DNA of 36,630 nucleotides from an uncultured Lachnospiraceae bacterium (lineage in GTDB: Bacteria; Bacillota; Clostridia; Lachnospirales; Lachnospiraceae): assembly GCA_902774125.1 (NCBI GenBank), contig CACYHD010000011.1, positions 8,441 through 45,070 of the forward strand. The letters run 5' to 3'. Shown one piece after another: positions 23,223 to 31,425 of this stretch. Below the pieces are notes generated by a model that worked only from the letters and a program-made list of their open reading frames with translations, had not been told where the DNA came from and did no database searches. Position 1 is the first letter of the stretch, and each line of letters starts with the position of its first letter. The position numbers and the translations under genes were made by a program.

Positions 23223-23242
23223 TGCAAAAATTGATACTAACT

Positions 23243-23275
23243 AAAAAGCGAGACACCTTTTTTGCCTCGCTTTTT
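23243..23275 (-). terminator. Intrinsic terminator of the macro-domain gene
   Basis: AAAAAGCGAG (23243-23252) pairs perfectly with CTCGCTTTTT (23266-23275), with a T-run on the minus strand, 20 bases after the stop codon. Confidence 0.8.
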
Positions 23276-23294
23276 TTGTTTTTGGTTGCCTATA

Positions 23295-24353
23295 CTATAG
23301 CATCTTGGCTCCGAGGGATGACTCCCCGTGCTCGAACAGCGCCACATTGATCTCGTAAATATCGTAGGCCTGTCGTTCTATAAAATACTTAACTATCAAA
23401 TCTCTTCTGTCACAAGGAGAAAATGCGTACCCTGCCCTAGACAGCAAATCCTTGGCCTCGTCCAAGTTAAGCTCCAGCCCGATGCATATTGCAAGTGCTG
23501 TGGACTTGCTAGGATTTTTTGTAGTTCCACATTTGAGTTTGGAAAAAGCCTTCCTGTCTAAGTTAGACCTTTTTTGCACCTCTACATCGCTTAGTCCTTT
23601 TCTATCCGCGTGGTCAAAAACCATTTCCATAAAAGTTAGGTCCAGATTGTCCACCACGTCCTCAATGCTTCGTTCCATCGGTGCCATTGGCACGTTCAAC
23701 GGAACATCCGCTGGCTCCATCGGCTCGCTTGGTTCAATTGGTGCCATTGGCACGTTCAACGAACCATTAGGGCGGTTTAAAAATCTATTTCCACGCAGCT
23801 TGTACTCTTCCTGTTTTTGGTCCTCTACATAATTATCACTTATGTACTCTTCGATATCGCCGTAAAGTTCCTTGGACCACTCCACCGACTCCTTGTCAAA
23901 AACAACAAGATAAATCATCATTTCATGGTCGTCCAAAAACTGCCTGATCTTTCTGATGGCGATTCGCATGGCCAATCCTTTGGGGAAGCCGTACACGCCT
24001 GTTGCGATAAGCGGAATTGCGATTGAGCCCGCTTCAATATCTGTAGCTAATTTCAAAACACTGTCGTAGCATTTTTCGAGTACAAACTCCTCACCGCAGT
24101 TTCCACCTTCCCACTTCGTGGCAACGGTGTGAATTATTTTTTTGGCAGCAAGATTAAAACCAGGAGTTACCGCAGCACTTCCCGGTTTGATATCTCCAAT
24201 TTGGGCTCTAGCCTGTAACAACTGCTCCTGTCCCGCTGAGCGGTATATCGCACTGTCACTACCCTGAGCGAAAGTTGGCTGTGGATTGGCTGTGTTGACG
24301 ATTGCATCCACTTCCATTTCCACTATATCGTTTCTCACAATTTCAAAAGGCAT
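23295..24353 (-). CDS. Macro-domain protein with C-terminal helical (HTH-like) domain
   Basis: The protein has 352 residues. Residues 1-155 form a macro domain (VDAIVNTANP, GDIKPGSAAVTPGFNL, ATGVYGFPKG), a fold that binds ADP-ribose or related metabolites and often removes them from proteins or nucleic acids. A proline-rich linker (195-228) holds a duplicated 20-codon unit encoding LNVPMAP twice. Residues 235-352 form a helical domain with LSDVEVQKRSNLDRKAFSKL and PSKSTALAICIGLELNLDEA, reading like an XRE-type helix-turn-helix plus extra helices. I recall similar C-termini beside macro domains in related bacteria but cannot name the family. It has its own -10 and terminator, so it is probably a single-gene unit. 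A signalling or stress role is inferred. Confidence 0.8.
   Translation of the reverse strand: MPFEIVRNDIVEMEVDAIVNTANPQPTFAQGSDSAIYRSAGQEQLLQARAQIGDIKPGSAAVTPGFNLAAKKIIHTVATKWEGGNCGEEFVLEKCYDSVLKLATDIEAGSIAIPLIATGVYGFPKGLAMRIAIRKIRQFLDDHEMMIYLVVFDKESVEWSKELYGDIEEYISDNYVEDQKQEEYKLRGNRFLNRPNGSLNVPMAPIEPSEPMEPADVPLNVPMAPMERSIEDVVDNLDLTFMEMVFDHADRKGLSDVEVQKRSNLDRKAFSKLKCGTTKNPSKSTALAICIGLELNLDEAKDLLSRAGYAFSPCDRRDLIVKYFIERQAYDIYEINVALFEHGESSLGAKML
23680..23761 (-). repeat. 60-bp in-frame duplication in the macro-protein linker
   Basis: A 22-base identical stretch begins at 23680 and again at 23740, exactly 60 bases apart, and contains the palindrome GTGCCATTGGCAC. It encodes the repeated LNVPMAP in the linker. 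Confidence 0.8.
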
Positions 24354-24384
24354 AATATGTACCGTTCCCTTATTTGCTGCTTCA

Positions 24385-24393
24385 ATTATACCA
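24385..24393 (-). promoter_or_regulatory. Extended -10 promoter of the macro-domain gene
   Basis: TGGTATAAT on the minus strand is a TGn-extended -10 element about 35 bases before the start codon; no clear -35 is needed for this promoter class. Confidence 0.55.
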
Positions 24394-24441
24394 TATAGAT
24401 TTTTTATATTCAGTTATTTGTGAAACGCTCTAAACTCCGCA

Positions 24442-26151
24442 TTAATAATTTCTAAAACGATTGTATCTCTCTTGCGCAATTTCCTCAGGCGCCTTGTCAG
24501 CGTACTCATTAATGAAGTCGCATAGAGCAGTGTGAATTCTTGCCGCAACCTGATTCATGTTGTCCCTTGTGTACTTGCCAGGTTCTGCAAAAACACGCTC
24601 TACTATTCCCATGTTGTACAAGTCCTGCGCTGTCATTTTCATCATGCCTGCTGCTTGTGGAGCAAGCTTGCCGTCCTTAAATAAAATGCTCGCATAGCCC
24701 TCCGGACTGAGAATGGAATACACCGAGTTTTCTAACATCCACACTTGGTTAGCAACAGCAAGCGCTAGTGCGCCGCCACTTCCTCCTTCGCCTATCACGA
24801 TGCTTACAATTAGAGTCGCGATATCTGACATCTCAAAAAGATTTCTCGCGATAGCTTCTCCCTGGCCACGCATCTCAGCCTCGATGCCGCAAAAAGCTCC
24901 CGGCGTATCTACCAGACATATAATAGGCCTTTTAAACTTTTCCGCCTGCTTCATAAGGCGCAACGCTTTTCTGTAGCCCTCCGGATTAGGCATGCCAAAA
25001 TTATGTCCCAAGTTTTCTTTCGTGTTGTGGCCCTTGGCCTGAGCAATAACTGTCACAGCTCTGCCGCTCAGGTAAGCGATTCCACCAATAATGGCCTGGT
25101 CATCGCCGTAGTACCTATCACCCTTCAGTTCATAAAAATCATCAAACAATTGCTCTATATAATCTGCCGCCACAGGTCTGTCGTTTTTTCTAGACAACAA
25201 CACTCTATCCCAAGCGGACAAGTCCTCTTTGTTTTTTTGCTTGGCGCTTTCTGTTGCCACTCTCGTAGGCTTAACGCACTGCTGCTGGCCGTAATGCATT
25301 TGCAATATCTGGGCCAATTCCTCACGCATGTTTTCGCGCTCAACTATTCTGTCGACAAAACCATGCTCTATTAAATACTCAGATCTCTGGAAGCCTTCAG
25401 GCAGTTTTTGGCCGATAGTCTGCTCGATTACACGAGGTCCCGCAAAACCGATAAGAGCATTAGGCTCCGCTAGAATAATGTCTCCTAGCATGGCAAAGCT
25501 TGCTGTAACGCCACCTGTCGTAGGGTGGGTCAAAACACTGACGAACAAATTGCCTGAGTCGTGATGACGCTTGAGCGCTGCGCTTGTTTTGGCCATCTGC
25601 ATAAGCGACACCATACCCTCCTGCATTCTTGCACCGCCGGAGCAGGCAAAAATAACAACAGGCATATTTTCTGCTGTTGCACGTTCAACAGTGCGAGTAA
25701 TTTTTTCTCCAACTACCTGGCCCATACTAGCCATCAAAAATCTTGTGTCCATCACACATATAGCCGTCTTGATTCCACCTATGTTAATTGCACCACAAAT
25801 AACAGCCTCGTCTAGTCGTGTTTTGAATCTGAGATTGTTGATACGCTCCACGTAACCATCGAACTGAAGTGGGTCGCCGGTTTCCATTCCCTCGAACCAA
25901 GGCTGGAAGCTTCCCTCATCTTCTAGCATTTCGATTCGTCTGAGCGCATGCACTCTAAAATATCCGCCACACTTAGGGCAGATATAATTAGACTCTCTTA
26001 CTGTTTTGGCACAAACAAGAGCTTTGCAATGACCACATTTTCTAAAAATGCCATCCGGCACATCATCTCGCTTGTTGCTTATAACCTGATGTCTTCTGTA
26101 TTTAAGATTGCTATCTTTTTTTCTTCTTTTACGTAACGTTTGTAGTTTCAT
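24442..26151 (-). CDS. accDA: Fused acetyl-CoA carboxylase carboxyltransferase beta-alpha (AccD-AccA)
   Basis: The single 569-residue protein carries both carboxyltransferase subunits, which move the carboxyl group from biotin-BCCP to acetyl-CoA to make malonyl-CoA. Residues 1-285 are AccD, with its four-Cys zinc ribbon C39, C42, C58, C61 and the crotonase-fold motifs SGGARMQEG and PTTGGV. A short linker (286-308) leads to AccA (309-569), with DTPGAF and GEGGSGGALA. AccA enters directly at AWDRVLL, so its usual N-terminal helical region appears shortened. It is the last gene of the fatty-acid operon, starting 18 bases after accC. No frameshift is needed, so it is a true fusion. The start is ATG with a weak ribosome binding site, possibly helped by coupling. 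Confidence 0.95.
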   Translation of the reverse strand: MKLQTLRKRRKKDSNLKYRRHQVISNKRDDVPDGIFRKCGHCKALVCAKTVRESNYICPKCGGYFRVHALRRIEMLEDEGSFQPWFEGMETGDPLQFDGYVERINNLRFKTRLDEAVICGAINIGGIKTAICVMDTRFLMASMGQVVGEKITRTVERATAENMPVVIFACSGGARMQEGMVSLMQMAKTSAALKRHHDSGNLFVSVLTHPTTGGVTASFAMLGDIILAEPNALIGFAGPRVIEQTIGQKLPEGFQRSEYLIEHGFVDRIVERENMREELAQILQMHYGQQQCVKPTRVATESAKQKNKEDLSAWDRVLLSRKNDRPVAADYIEQLFDDFYELKGDRYYGDDQAIIGGIAYLSGRAVTVIAQAKGHNTKENLGHNFGMPNPEGYRKALRLMKQAEKFKRPIICLVDTPGAFCGIEAEMRGQGEAIARNLFEMSDIATLIVSIVIGEGGSGGALALAVANQVWMLENSVYSILSPEGYASILFKDGKLAPQAAGMMKMTAQDLYNMGIVERVFAEPGKYTRDNMNQVAARIHTALCDFINEYADKAPEEIAQERYNRFRNY

Positions 26152-26169
26152 TTTTCACCATCTATCTTT

Positions 26170-27525
26170 TTAATTGCCGCTGTAATTGGCACTGAATTCT
26201 TCCAAAAAGTTAATATCAAAATGGCCGCTTTCAAAAACCTTGTCGCACAAAATGTCGTACTGATAATCGACATTTGATGTTATGCCTTCGATAACAATTT
26301 CTCCAAGGGCGCGCTTCATCTTGCTAATGGCTTCTTTGCGGTCCTTGCCGTGAACAATTATTTTGGCAAGCATTGAATCGTAGTATGGAGTTATGTCGCA
26401 TCCGTTATAAATAGATGTGTCAATTCTAACTCCGTTGCCTCCTGGCATATAAAGATTGCTTATGTGACCAGGGCAAGGCATAAACCCGTGAAGCGGATCC
26501 TCTGCATTGATTCTGCACTCAATAGCGTGTCCCTTTACCTCAATATCTTTTTGGCTAACGCTTAGCTTCTCGCCACTCGCAATTCGTATCTGCTCCTTAA
26601 TCATATCGATGCCGGTTACCATTTCTGTGACGGGATGCTCCACTTGAATTCGAGTGTTCATTTCCATAAAGAAGAACTCACCTGTTCTCTCAAGCAAAAA
26701 CTCCACAGTTCCGGCGTTAGTATAGTCTGCAGCCTTGGCCGCCTTGATAGCCATATCAGCCATCTCGACTCTCTTGCTGTCGCTTACAACTACCGAAGGA
26801 GATTCCTCAATCATTTTTTGGTGATTGCGCTGAATAGAGCAATCGCGTTCTCCCAGGCTTACAACGTTGCCATAGTTGTCCGCCATAATCTGAATCTCGA
26901 TATGACGTGGATTGAGGACAAAACGCTCGATGTACATTCTCTCATCACCGAATGCCTGCTTGCTCTCGTTTTGGGCCAGATTGAATGCGTTCTCGAACTC
27001 ATCCTCGTTGTATGCCACACGCATACCTTTGCCGCCGCCTCCAAGAGCAGCTTTGATAATAACTGGATAGCCTATGTTTTGGGCCACCGACATACCTTCC
27101 TCGCACTGAGTTATTGTTCCATCGTATCCGGGAATAACTTTAACTCCCGCCTCAATCATTGTCTGGCGTGCCTGAGCCTTATTGCCCATACGCTTGATTA
27201 CATCTGATGGAGGACCGACAAAAATAATGTTGCACTGCTCGCACAATTCGACAAATCTAGCGTTTTCTGACAAAAATCCAACGCCTGGATGTATCGCATC
27301 TACGCCACAAGAAACTGCCGCGCTCATTATGCTTTCCATATTGAGATAACTCTGAGTCGACGGAGCCTTTCCGATGCAAACAGCCTCATCCGCCAGCTCC
27401 ACGTGAAGTGATTCTCTGTCAGCCTCTGAGTAAACTGCAACCGTCTCAATGCCCAACTCTCTGCATGCTCTAATTATTCGTACTGCTATTTCGCCGCGAT
27501 TGGCGATCAATAATTTTTTTATCAT
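26170..27525 (-). CDS. accC: Acetyl-CoA carboxylase, biotin carboxylase subunit
   Basis: The 451-residue protein has the usual length. It carboxylates the biotin of AccB using ATP and bicarbonate. Its ATP-grasp features are complete: IANRGEIA at the start, HPGVGFLSEN (79-88), the glycine-rich loop GGGGKGM (162-168), and MNTRIQVEHPVTE with the catalytic Glu/Arg. Its ATG shares one base with the fabZ stop (TAATG), so translation is probably coupled. GGGGA in the fabZ end acts as ribosome binding site. Confidence 0.96.
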   Translation of the reverse strand: MIKKLLIANRGEIAVRIIRACRELGIETVAVYSEADRESLHVELADEAVCIGKAPSTQSYLNMESIMSAAVSCGVDAIHPGVGFLSENARFVELCEQCNIIFVGPPSDVIKRMGNKAQARQTMIEAGVKVIPGYDGTITQCEEGMSVAQNIGYPVIIKAALGGGGKGMRVAYNEDEFENAFNLAQNESKQAFGDERMYIERFVLNPRHIEIQIMADNYGNVVSLGERDCSIQRNHQKMIEESPSVVVSDSKRVEMADMAIKAAKAADYTNAGTVEFLLERTGEFFFMEMNTRIQVEHPVTEMVTGIDMIKEQIRIASGEKLSVSQKDIEVKGHAIECRINAEDPLHGFMPCPGHISNLYMPGGNGVRIDTSIYNGCDITPYYDSMLAKIIVHGKDRKEAISKMKRALGEIVIEGITSNVDYQYDILCDKVFESGHFDINFLEEFSANYSGN

Positions 27526-27950
27526 TATTCCCCTACCATAAATGTTAGTTCTGCATTGGCAACTAGCTTGTCGTCGACATATGCCTTGGCCTTGCCGATG
27601 CCTACCGGACCTTTTTGCGCCACAATATTAGTCTCTAACTTAAGCTTGTCACCCGGCTTAACCATTCCTCTAAATCTACAATTTTTGATGCCGCCAAAAA
27701 AAGCTGTTTTTCCTTTGAACTCCTCCTGGCTGAGAATAGCTACTGCTCCAACCTGAGCTAATGCCTCAATTATTAAAACACCTGGCATTACCGGTTGGCC
27801 CGGAAAATGGCCTTTAAAAAAATCTTCTCTGTATGTTACACACTTGTATCCAACTGCATATTCACCCGGCTTGTAATCCTCCACATAGTCAATTAGCAAG
27901 AATGGATGTCTGTGTGGTATTATCTCTTGAATTTCTTTTATGGTTAACAT
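27525..27950 (-). CDS. fabZ: 3-hydroxyacyl-ACP dehydratase FabZ
   Basis: The 141-residue hot-dog-fold protein removes water from 3-hydroxyacyl-ACP to give trans-2-enoyl-ACP. IPHRHPFLLIDYV and FKGHFPGQPVMPGVLIIEA hold the catalytic pair H48 and E62. AGGAGG lies seven bases before the start. No FabA or FabM homologue is visible in the window, so how unsaturated acids arise is not shown here. Confidence 0.96.
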   Translation of the reverse strand: MLTIKEIQEIIPHRHPFLLIDYVEDYKPGEYAVGYKCVTYREDFFKGHFPGQPVMPGVLIIEALAQVGAVAILSQEEFKGKTAFFGGIKNCRFRGMVKPGDKLKLETNIVAQKGPVGIGKAKAYVDDKLVANAELTFMVGE

Positions 27951-27971
27951 AATATTTCCTCCTGCCAGAGA

Positions 27972-28436
27972 CTAAACTCTGAACAATGGCTGTCCGTACT
28001 CAACAACTTCGCCGTTGCCAACAAGCACTTCCTTCACAACACCATCGTACTCACTCTCAATTTCATTCATAAGTTTCATAGCCTCTACAATAGCTACAAC
28101 CTGTCCCTTCTTAACAGTATCTCCCACCTTGACAAATGGCTCTTCCTTCTCGCCTGGCGCTAGATATATTGTTCCTACAAGAGGTGTTTTGACTAGGTTG
28201 CCACTTGTATCATTGCCAGCCTCTGCAACACCACTCTCTGCCTCAGGGGCAACTGCTTCAACCTTTTCAGTTGTCTCGAAGCTGTTAGTTGTTTTGCTGC
28301 TCATCAAATCCGTAACAGTTTCTTCATGATCGTTTTTGCCTAGGGCGATAGAAACATTGCCCTCATTATATTGAAAAGATGTAAGGTCGGACTCTGAAAC
28401 CGCCTTGATTAATTCTTTTACATTCGAAATATCCAT
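27972..28436 (-). CDS. accB: Biotin carboxyl carrier protein of acetyl-CoA carboxylase
   Basis: The 154-residue protein has the normal layout: an N-terminal helical part, an Ala/Glu-rich flexible linker (about 48-80), and a C-terminal biotinyl domain with EAMKLMNE, biotinylated at K121. It carries the carboxyl group between AccC and AccDA. The gene starts 13 bases after fabF with GTAGGAGG overlapping the fabF end. Confidence 0.95.
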   Translation of the reverse strand: MDISNVKELIKAVSESDLTSFQYNEGNVSIALGKNDHEETVTDLMSSKTTNSFETTEKVEAVAPEAESGVAEAGNDTSGNLVKTPLVGTIYLAPGEKEEPFVKVGDTVKKGQVVAIVEAMKLMNEIESEYDGVVKEVLVGNGEVVEYGQPLFRV

Positions 28437-28449
28437 AGTAGCCTCCTAC

Positions 28450-29688
28450 TTATTCGCTGTATTTGCGCACTGCCAATGTTGCGTTGTGACCGCCAAAACC
28501 AAGTGAGTTAGATAAGGCAACATTCACTTCCATCTGTGCTGGCTGGCCTATTACATAATCCAGGTCACATTCTTCATCTGTAGTTGTTGTTCCAACTGTC
28601 TGATGGACAAAACTATCGTTGATTGACTTGACGCATGTGATAAATTCAACACCACCTGCTGCTCCGAGCAAATGTCCAATCATAGACTTAGTAGAATTAA
28701 CTTTAACATTGTAAGCCTCATCTCCTAGCGCCTTCTTGATAGCACGTGTCTCGAACAAGTCATTGTGGTGTGTGCTAGTGCCGTGAGCGTTAATGTAATC
28801 TACATCTCCAGCTTCAAGGCCTGCCTCCTTAATAGCAAGTTTCATAGACATAGCTGCTCCATCGCCATCCTCTGCCGGCGATGTAATATGAAATGCATCA
28901 CATGTCGCGCCGTAACCTACAACCTCTGCAAGAATTTTTGCTCCACGTTTACGCGCATGTTCTAGCTCTTCGAAAACGACAACGCCAGCTCCCTCACCGA
29001 TGACAAAACCACCGCGGTCCTTGTCAAAAGGAATTGACGCCTTGCTTACATCCTCTGTCTTGTTGAGAGCTGTAAGACTTGTAAAACCAGCTACGCCTAG
29101 TGGTGTAACTGCCGCTTCAGTTCCGCCTGCAACCATTACGTCTGCATCGTTGGCCTGAATTGCTCTGAACGCATCACCGATAGAATGAGATCCTGTCGCA
29201 CAGGCAGTTACTACGTTAGTACATTTACCCTTGAGTCCCAGATCGATAGCTACGTTTCCTGCCGCCATATTGCTAATCATCATTGGAATAAACAATGGCT
29301 TAACCCACTTAGGACCTTTTTCGAGCAATCTCTGCTCCTCGGATTCCATATCGCTCATTCCACCAATACCTGAGCCGATAATAACACCAACTCTGTATGG
29401 ATCCTCCTGTTCAATATCAAGACCTGACTGTTCCCAAGCTTCTCGTGAAGCACTTATTGCGTATTGTGTAAAATGTGACATACGCTTGGCCTGCTTAAAA
29501 CCAATTCGCTCTTTGGCATTATAGTTTTTGACCTCGGCAGCAAGTTTAACATCGAAGTCCGCTGTGTCAAACTTAGTAATAGGAGCTATTCCTACCTGTC
29601 CCTTTTTGACGCTATTCCAAAACTCGTCTACATTATTTCCAATTGGTGTCACCGCACCCATACCTGTTACAACAACTCTTCTTTTCAT
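28450..29688 (-). CDS. fabF: 3-oxoacyl-ACP synthase II FabF
   Basis: The 412-residue condensing enzyme extends acyl-ACP with malonyl-ACP. Its Cys-His-His set is present: C163 in TACATGSHS, His in NAHGTSTHHND and His in KSMIGHLLGAAGG. Its ATG directly follows the fabG stop, and its ribosome binding site GGAGG is made of the last fabG codons (GGA GGT ATG TAA), so the two are tightly coupled. Confidence 0.96.
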   Translation of the reverse strand: MKRRVVVTGMGAVTPIGNNVDEFWNSVKKGQVGIAPITKFDTADFDVKLAAEVKNYNAKERIGFKQAKRMSHFTQYAISASREAWEQSGLDIEQEDPYRVGVIIGSGIGGMSDMESEEQRLLEKGPKWVKPLFIPMMISNMAAGNVAIDLGLKGKCTNVVTACATGSHSIGDAFRAIQANDADVMVAGGTEAAVTPLGVAGFTSLTALNKTEDVSKASIPFDKDRGGFVIGEGAGVVVFEELEHARKRGAKILAEVVGYGATCDAFHITSPAEDGDGAAMSMKLAIKEAGLEAGDVDYINAHGTSTHHNDLFETRAIKKALGDEAYNVKVNSTKSMIGHLLGAAGGVEFITCVKSINDSFVHQTVGTTTTDEECDLDYVIGQPAQMEVNVALSNSLGFGGHNATLAVRKYSE

Positions 29689-30423
29689 TTACATACCTCC
29701 GTCTACGCGAATGACCTGTCCCGTAATATACGTACTTTCATTCCCTGCAAGAAAGGCCACCGCATTGGCGATTTCTTCAGGCTTGCCAAAACGCTTCATA
29801 GGAATTATCTCCTTGGCACTTTCGATAACTGTCTCTGATAAAGCATCTGTCATATCTGTCTCAATAAAACCAGGTGCTATAGCGTTCACACGAATGTTTC
29901 TGCTAGAAAGCTCCTTGGCCGCTGACTTGGTCATTCCGATGACTCCTGCCTTGGATGCAGAATAGTTGACTTGTCCCGGATTGCCCATTACGCCAGATAC
30001 AGATGAGATGTTAATAATAGATCCATGTTTTTGTTTGAGCATATATCTGGATGCTGTTTTCATACAGTTAAATGCGCCTTTAAGATTAGTGTTAATTACT
30101 GAGTCGAACTCATCCTCACTCATCATTATTAACAAGTTGTCTCTTGTGATACCTGCGTTATTAACTAGAATGTCTATGCTTCCGTATTCCTTGTATACCT
30201 GGTCCAAAAATTCCTTGCATGACTTGGCATTGCCCACGTCACACTGCTTGGCCTGAGCGTATCCTCCCTGAGACTTTATTTCCTCACAAACGCCCAGCGC
30301 CTTTTCCTCAGAGCCACAGTAATTGATTATTACTTTGGCGCCCTGACCTGCTAGCTTTTTGGCAATGGCACTTCCAATACCTCTAGAAGCACCTGTAACT
30401 ATCGCAACTTTATTGGTTAACAT
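29689..30423 (-). CDS. fabG: 3-oxoacyl-ACP reductase FabG
   Basis: The 244-residue short-chain dehydrogenase reduces 3-oxoacyl-ACP with NADPH. TGASRGIG binds the cofactor, NNAG is structural, and Ser...YSASK (YxxxK) is catalytic. The start at 30423 is chosen because GAGGGAAT precedes it and MLTNKVAIVTGAS is the normal family start. The longer frame to 30486 would overlap fabD and add an atypical N-terminus. Confidence 0.95.
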   Translation of the reverse strand: MLTNKVAIVTGASRGIGSAIAKKLAGQGAKVIINYCGSEEKALGVCEEIKSQGGYAQAKQCDVGNAKSCKEFLDQVYKEYGSIDILVNNAGITRDNLLIMMSEDEFDSVINTNLKGAFNCMKTASRYMLKQKHGSIINISSVSGVMGNPGQVNYSASKAGVIGMTKSAAKELSSRNIRVNAIAPGFIETDMTDALSETVIESAKEIIPMKRFGKPEEIANAVAFLAGNESTYITGQVIRVDGGM

Positions 30424-30448
30424 AATATTCCCTCTTTTTATTATAGTT

Positions 30449-31366
30449 TTACTTAAGTAGTTCCATTGCTTTTTGCAACTCATCAACAGAACTTATATTG
30501 ATTACCTCGACGTCCTTGTTGATCTTTTTCAAGAAGCCTCTTAGTGTTTTGCCAGGACCGATCTCTACGAATCGCTCCACACCCATATCAATCATCTCTC
30601 TCATACTTTGTTCCCATCTAACAGATGATGATACTTGAACTTGAAGAAGATTTTTGGTCTCGCTTATATCCTCAACCTTCTTGGCAGTTGTGTTGGCCAC
30701 ATATGGAACCTTAAGCTGATTGAACTTAACATTGTCCAAGTCCTCTCTTAGCTTTGCTCCTGCACCTTCCAAAAACTGTGAGTGAAAAGGTCCACTAACA
30801 TTGAGCTTGATAACTCTTCTAGCTCCTGCTTCTTCAAGCTTGGCCGAAGCCTTATCCACAGCCTCAGCTTTTCCTGTAATGACAATCTGTCCCGGGCAGT
30901 TGTAATTAGCAACAGAAACATCTTCCATTCCCCCTATAGTCTGCTCTATTGCATCTGCCTCCATTCCAAGCACTGCTGCCATAGCACCTTCCCCTGCGGG
31001 TACCGCTTCACTCATATAAATTCCACGCTTTCTTACGGTTGTTATGGCATCTGTAGAACTCATTCCACCTGCTGCTGCTATTGCTGCATACTCGCCTAGA
31101 CTCAAACCTGCTGTAATGTCAGGTTCTATTCCCATTTCTTTCAACTGTTCAGTAATAGCAAGACAAGTTGCCACCATTGTTGGCTGTGTATATTCTGTCT
31201 TATTAATCAAGTCGTTTTCGTCAAAACAAATATGTTTCAAATCAAAATCCAGTTTTTCGTTAGCATCGTCAAAAACTTTTTGGCACATCTCATATGACTC
31301 ATAAAAGTCCTTGCCCATACCTATCTTCTGAGCTCCCTGGCCCGGATATATAAACGCTGTTTTCAT
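30449..31366 (-). CDS. fabD: Malonyl-CoA:ACP transacylase FabD
   Basis: The 305-residue protein loads malonate from CoA onto ACP. YPGQGAQ opens the domain, the nucleophile S89 sits in AGLSLGEYAA, and the His is in NVSGPFHSQFL. Leu replaces the more common His in GHSLG; I know this variant from other clostridial FabD proteins, so activity is expected. Its ribosome binding site AGAGAGGTAG lies in one copy of the 26-base duplication at 31374-31425. Confidence 0.94.
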   Translation of the reverse strand: MKTAFIYPGQGAQKIGMGKDFYESYEMCQKVFDDANEKLDFDLKHICFDENDLINKTEYTQPTMVATCLAITEQLKEMGIEPDITAGLSLGEYAAIAAAGGMSSTDAITTVRKRGIYMSEAVPAGEGAMAAVLGMEADAIEQTIGGMEDVSVANYNCPGQIVITGKAEAVDKASAKLEEAGARRVIKLNVSGPFHSQFLEGAGAKLREDLDNVKFNQLKVPYVANTTAKKVEDISETKNLLQVQVSSSVRWEQSMREMIDMGVERFVEIGPGKTLRGFLKKINKDVEVINISSVDELQKAMELLK

Positions 31367-31373
31367 AATCTAC

Positions 31374-31425
31374 CTCTCTGCATGCTTGTTTATTATTTGC
31401 TCTCTGCATACTTGTTTATTATTTG
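31374..31425 (-). repeat. 26-base tandem duplication at the fabK/fabD junction
   Basis: Positions 31374-31399 and 31400-31425 match at 25 of 26 bases. One copy encodes the fabK end (NKYAES), the other is intergenic and carries the fabD ribosome binding site. As 26 is not a multiple of three, the duplication changed the fabK frame at the end. The single-copy ancestor would read ...NKYAER-stop, with AGAGAGGTAG serving fabD. Confidence 0.9.

Noticed and set aside
26635-27207. 190-residue plus-strand frame inside accC
   Set aside because: Antisense to a highly conserved biotin carboxylase gene; the His/Cys/Leu-rich product has no recognisable domain.
30449-31366. FabD nucleophile motif GLSLG instead of GHSLG as a sign of inactivation
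   Set aside because: The Ser and the catalytic His are present and this variant occurs in other clostridial FabD proteins, so it is not evidence of loss.
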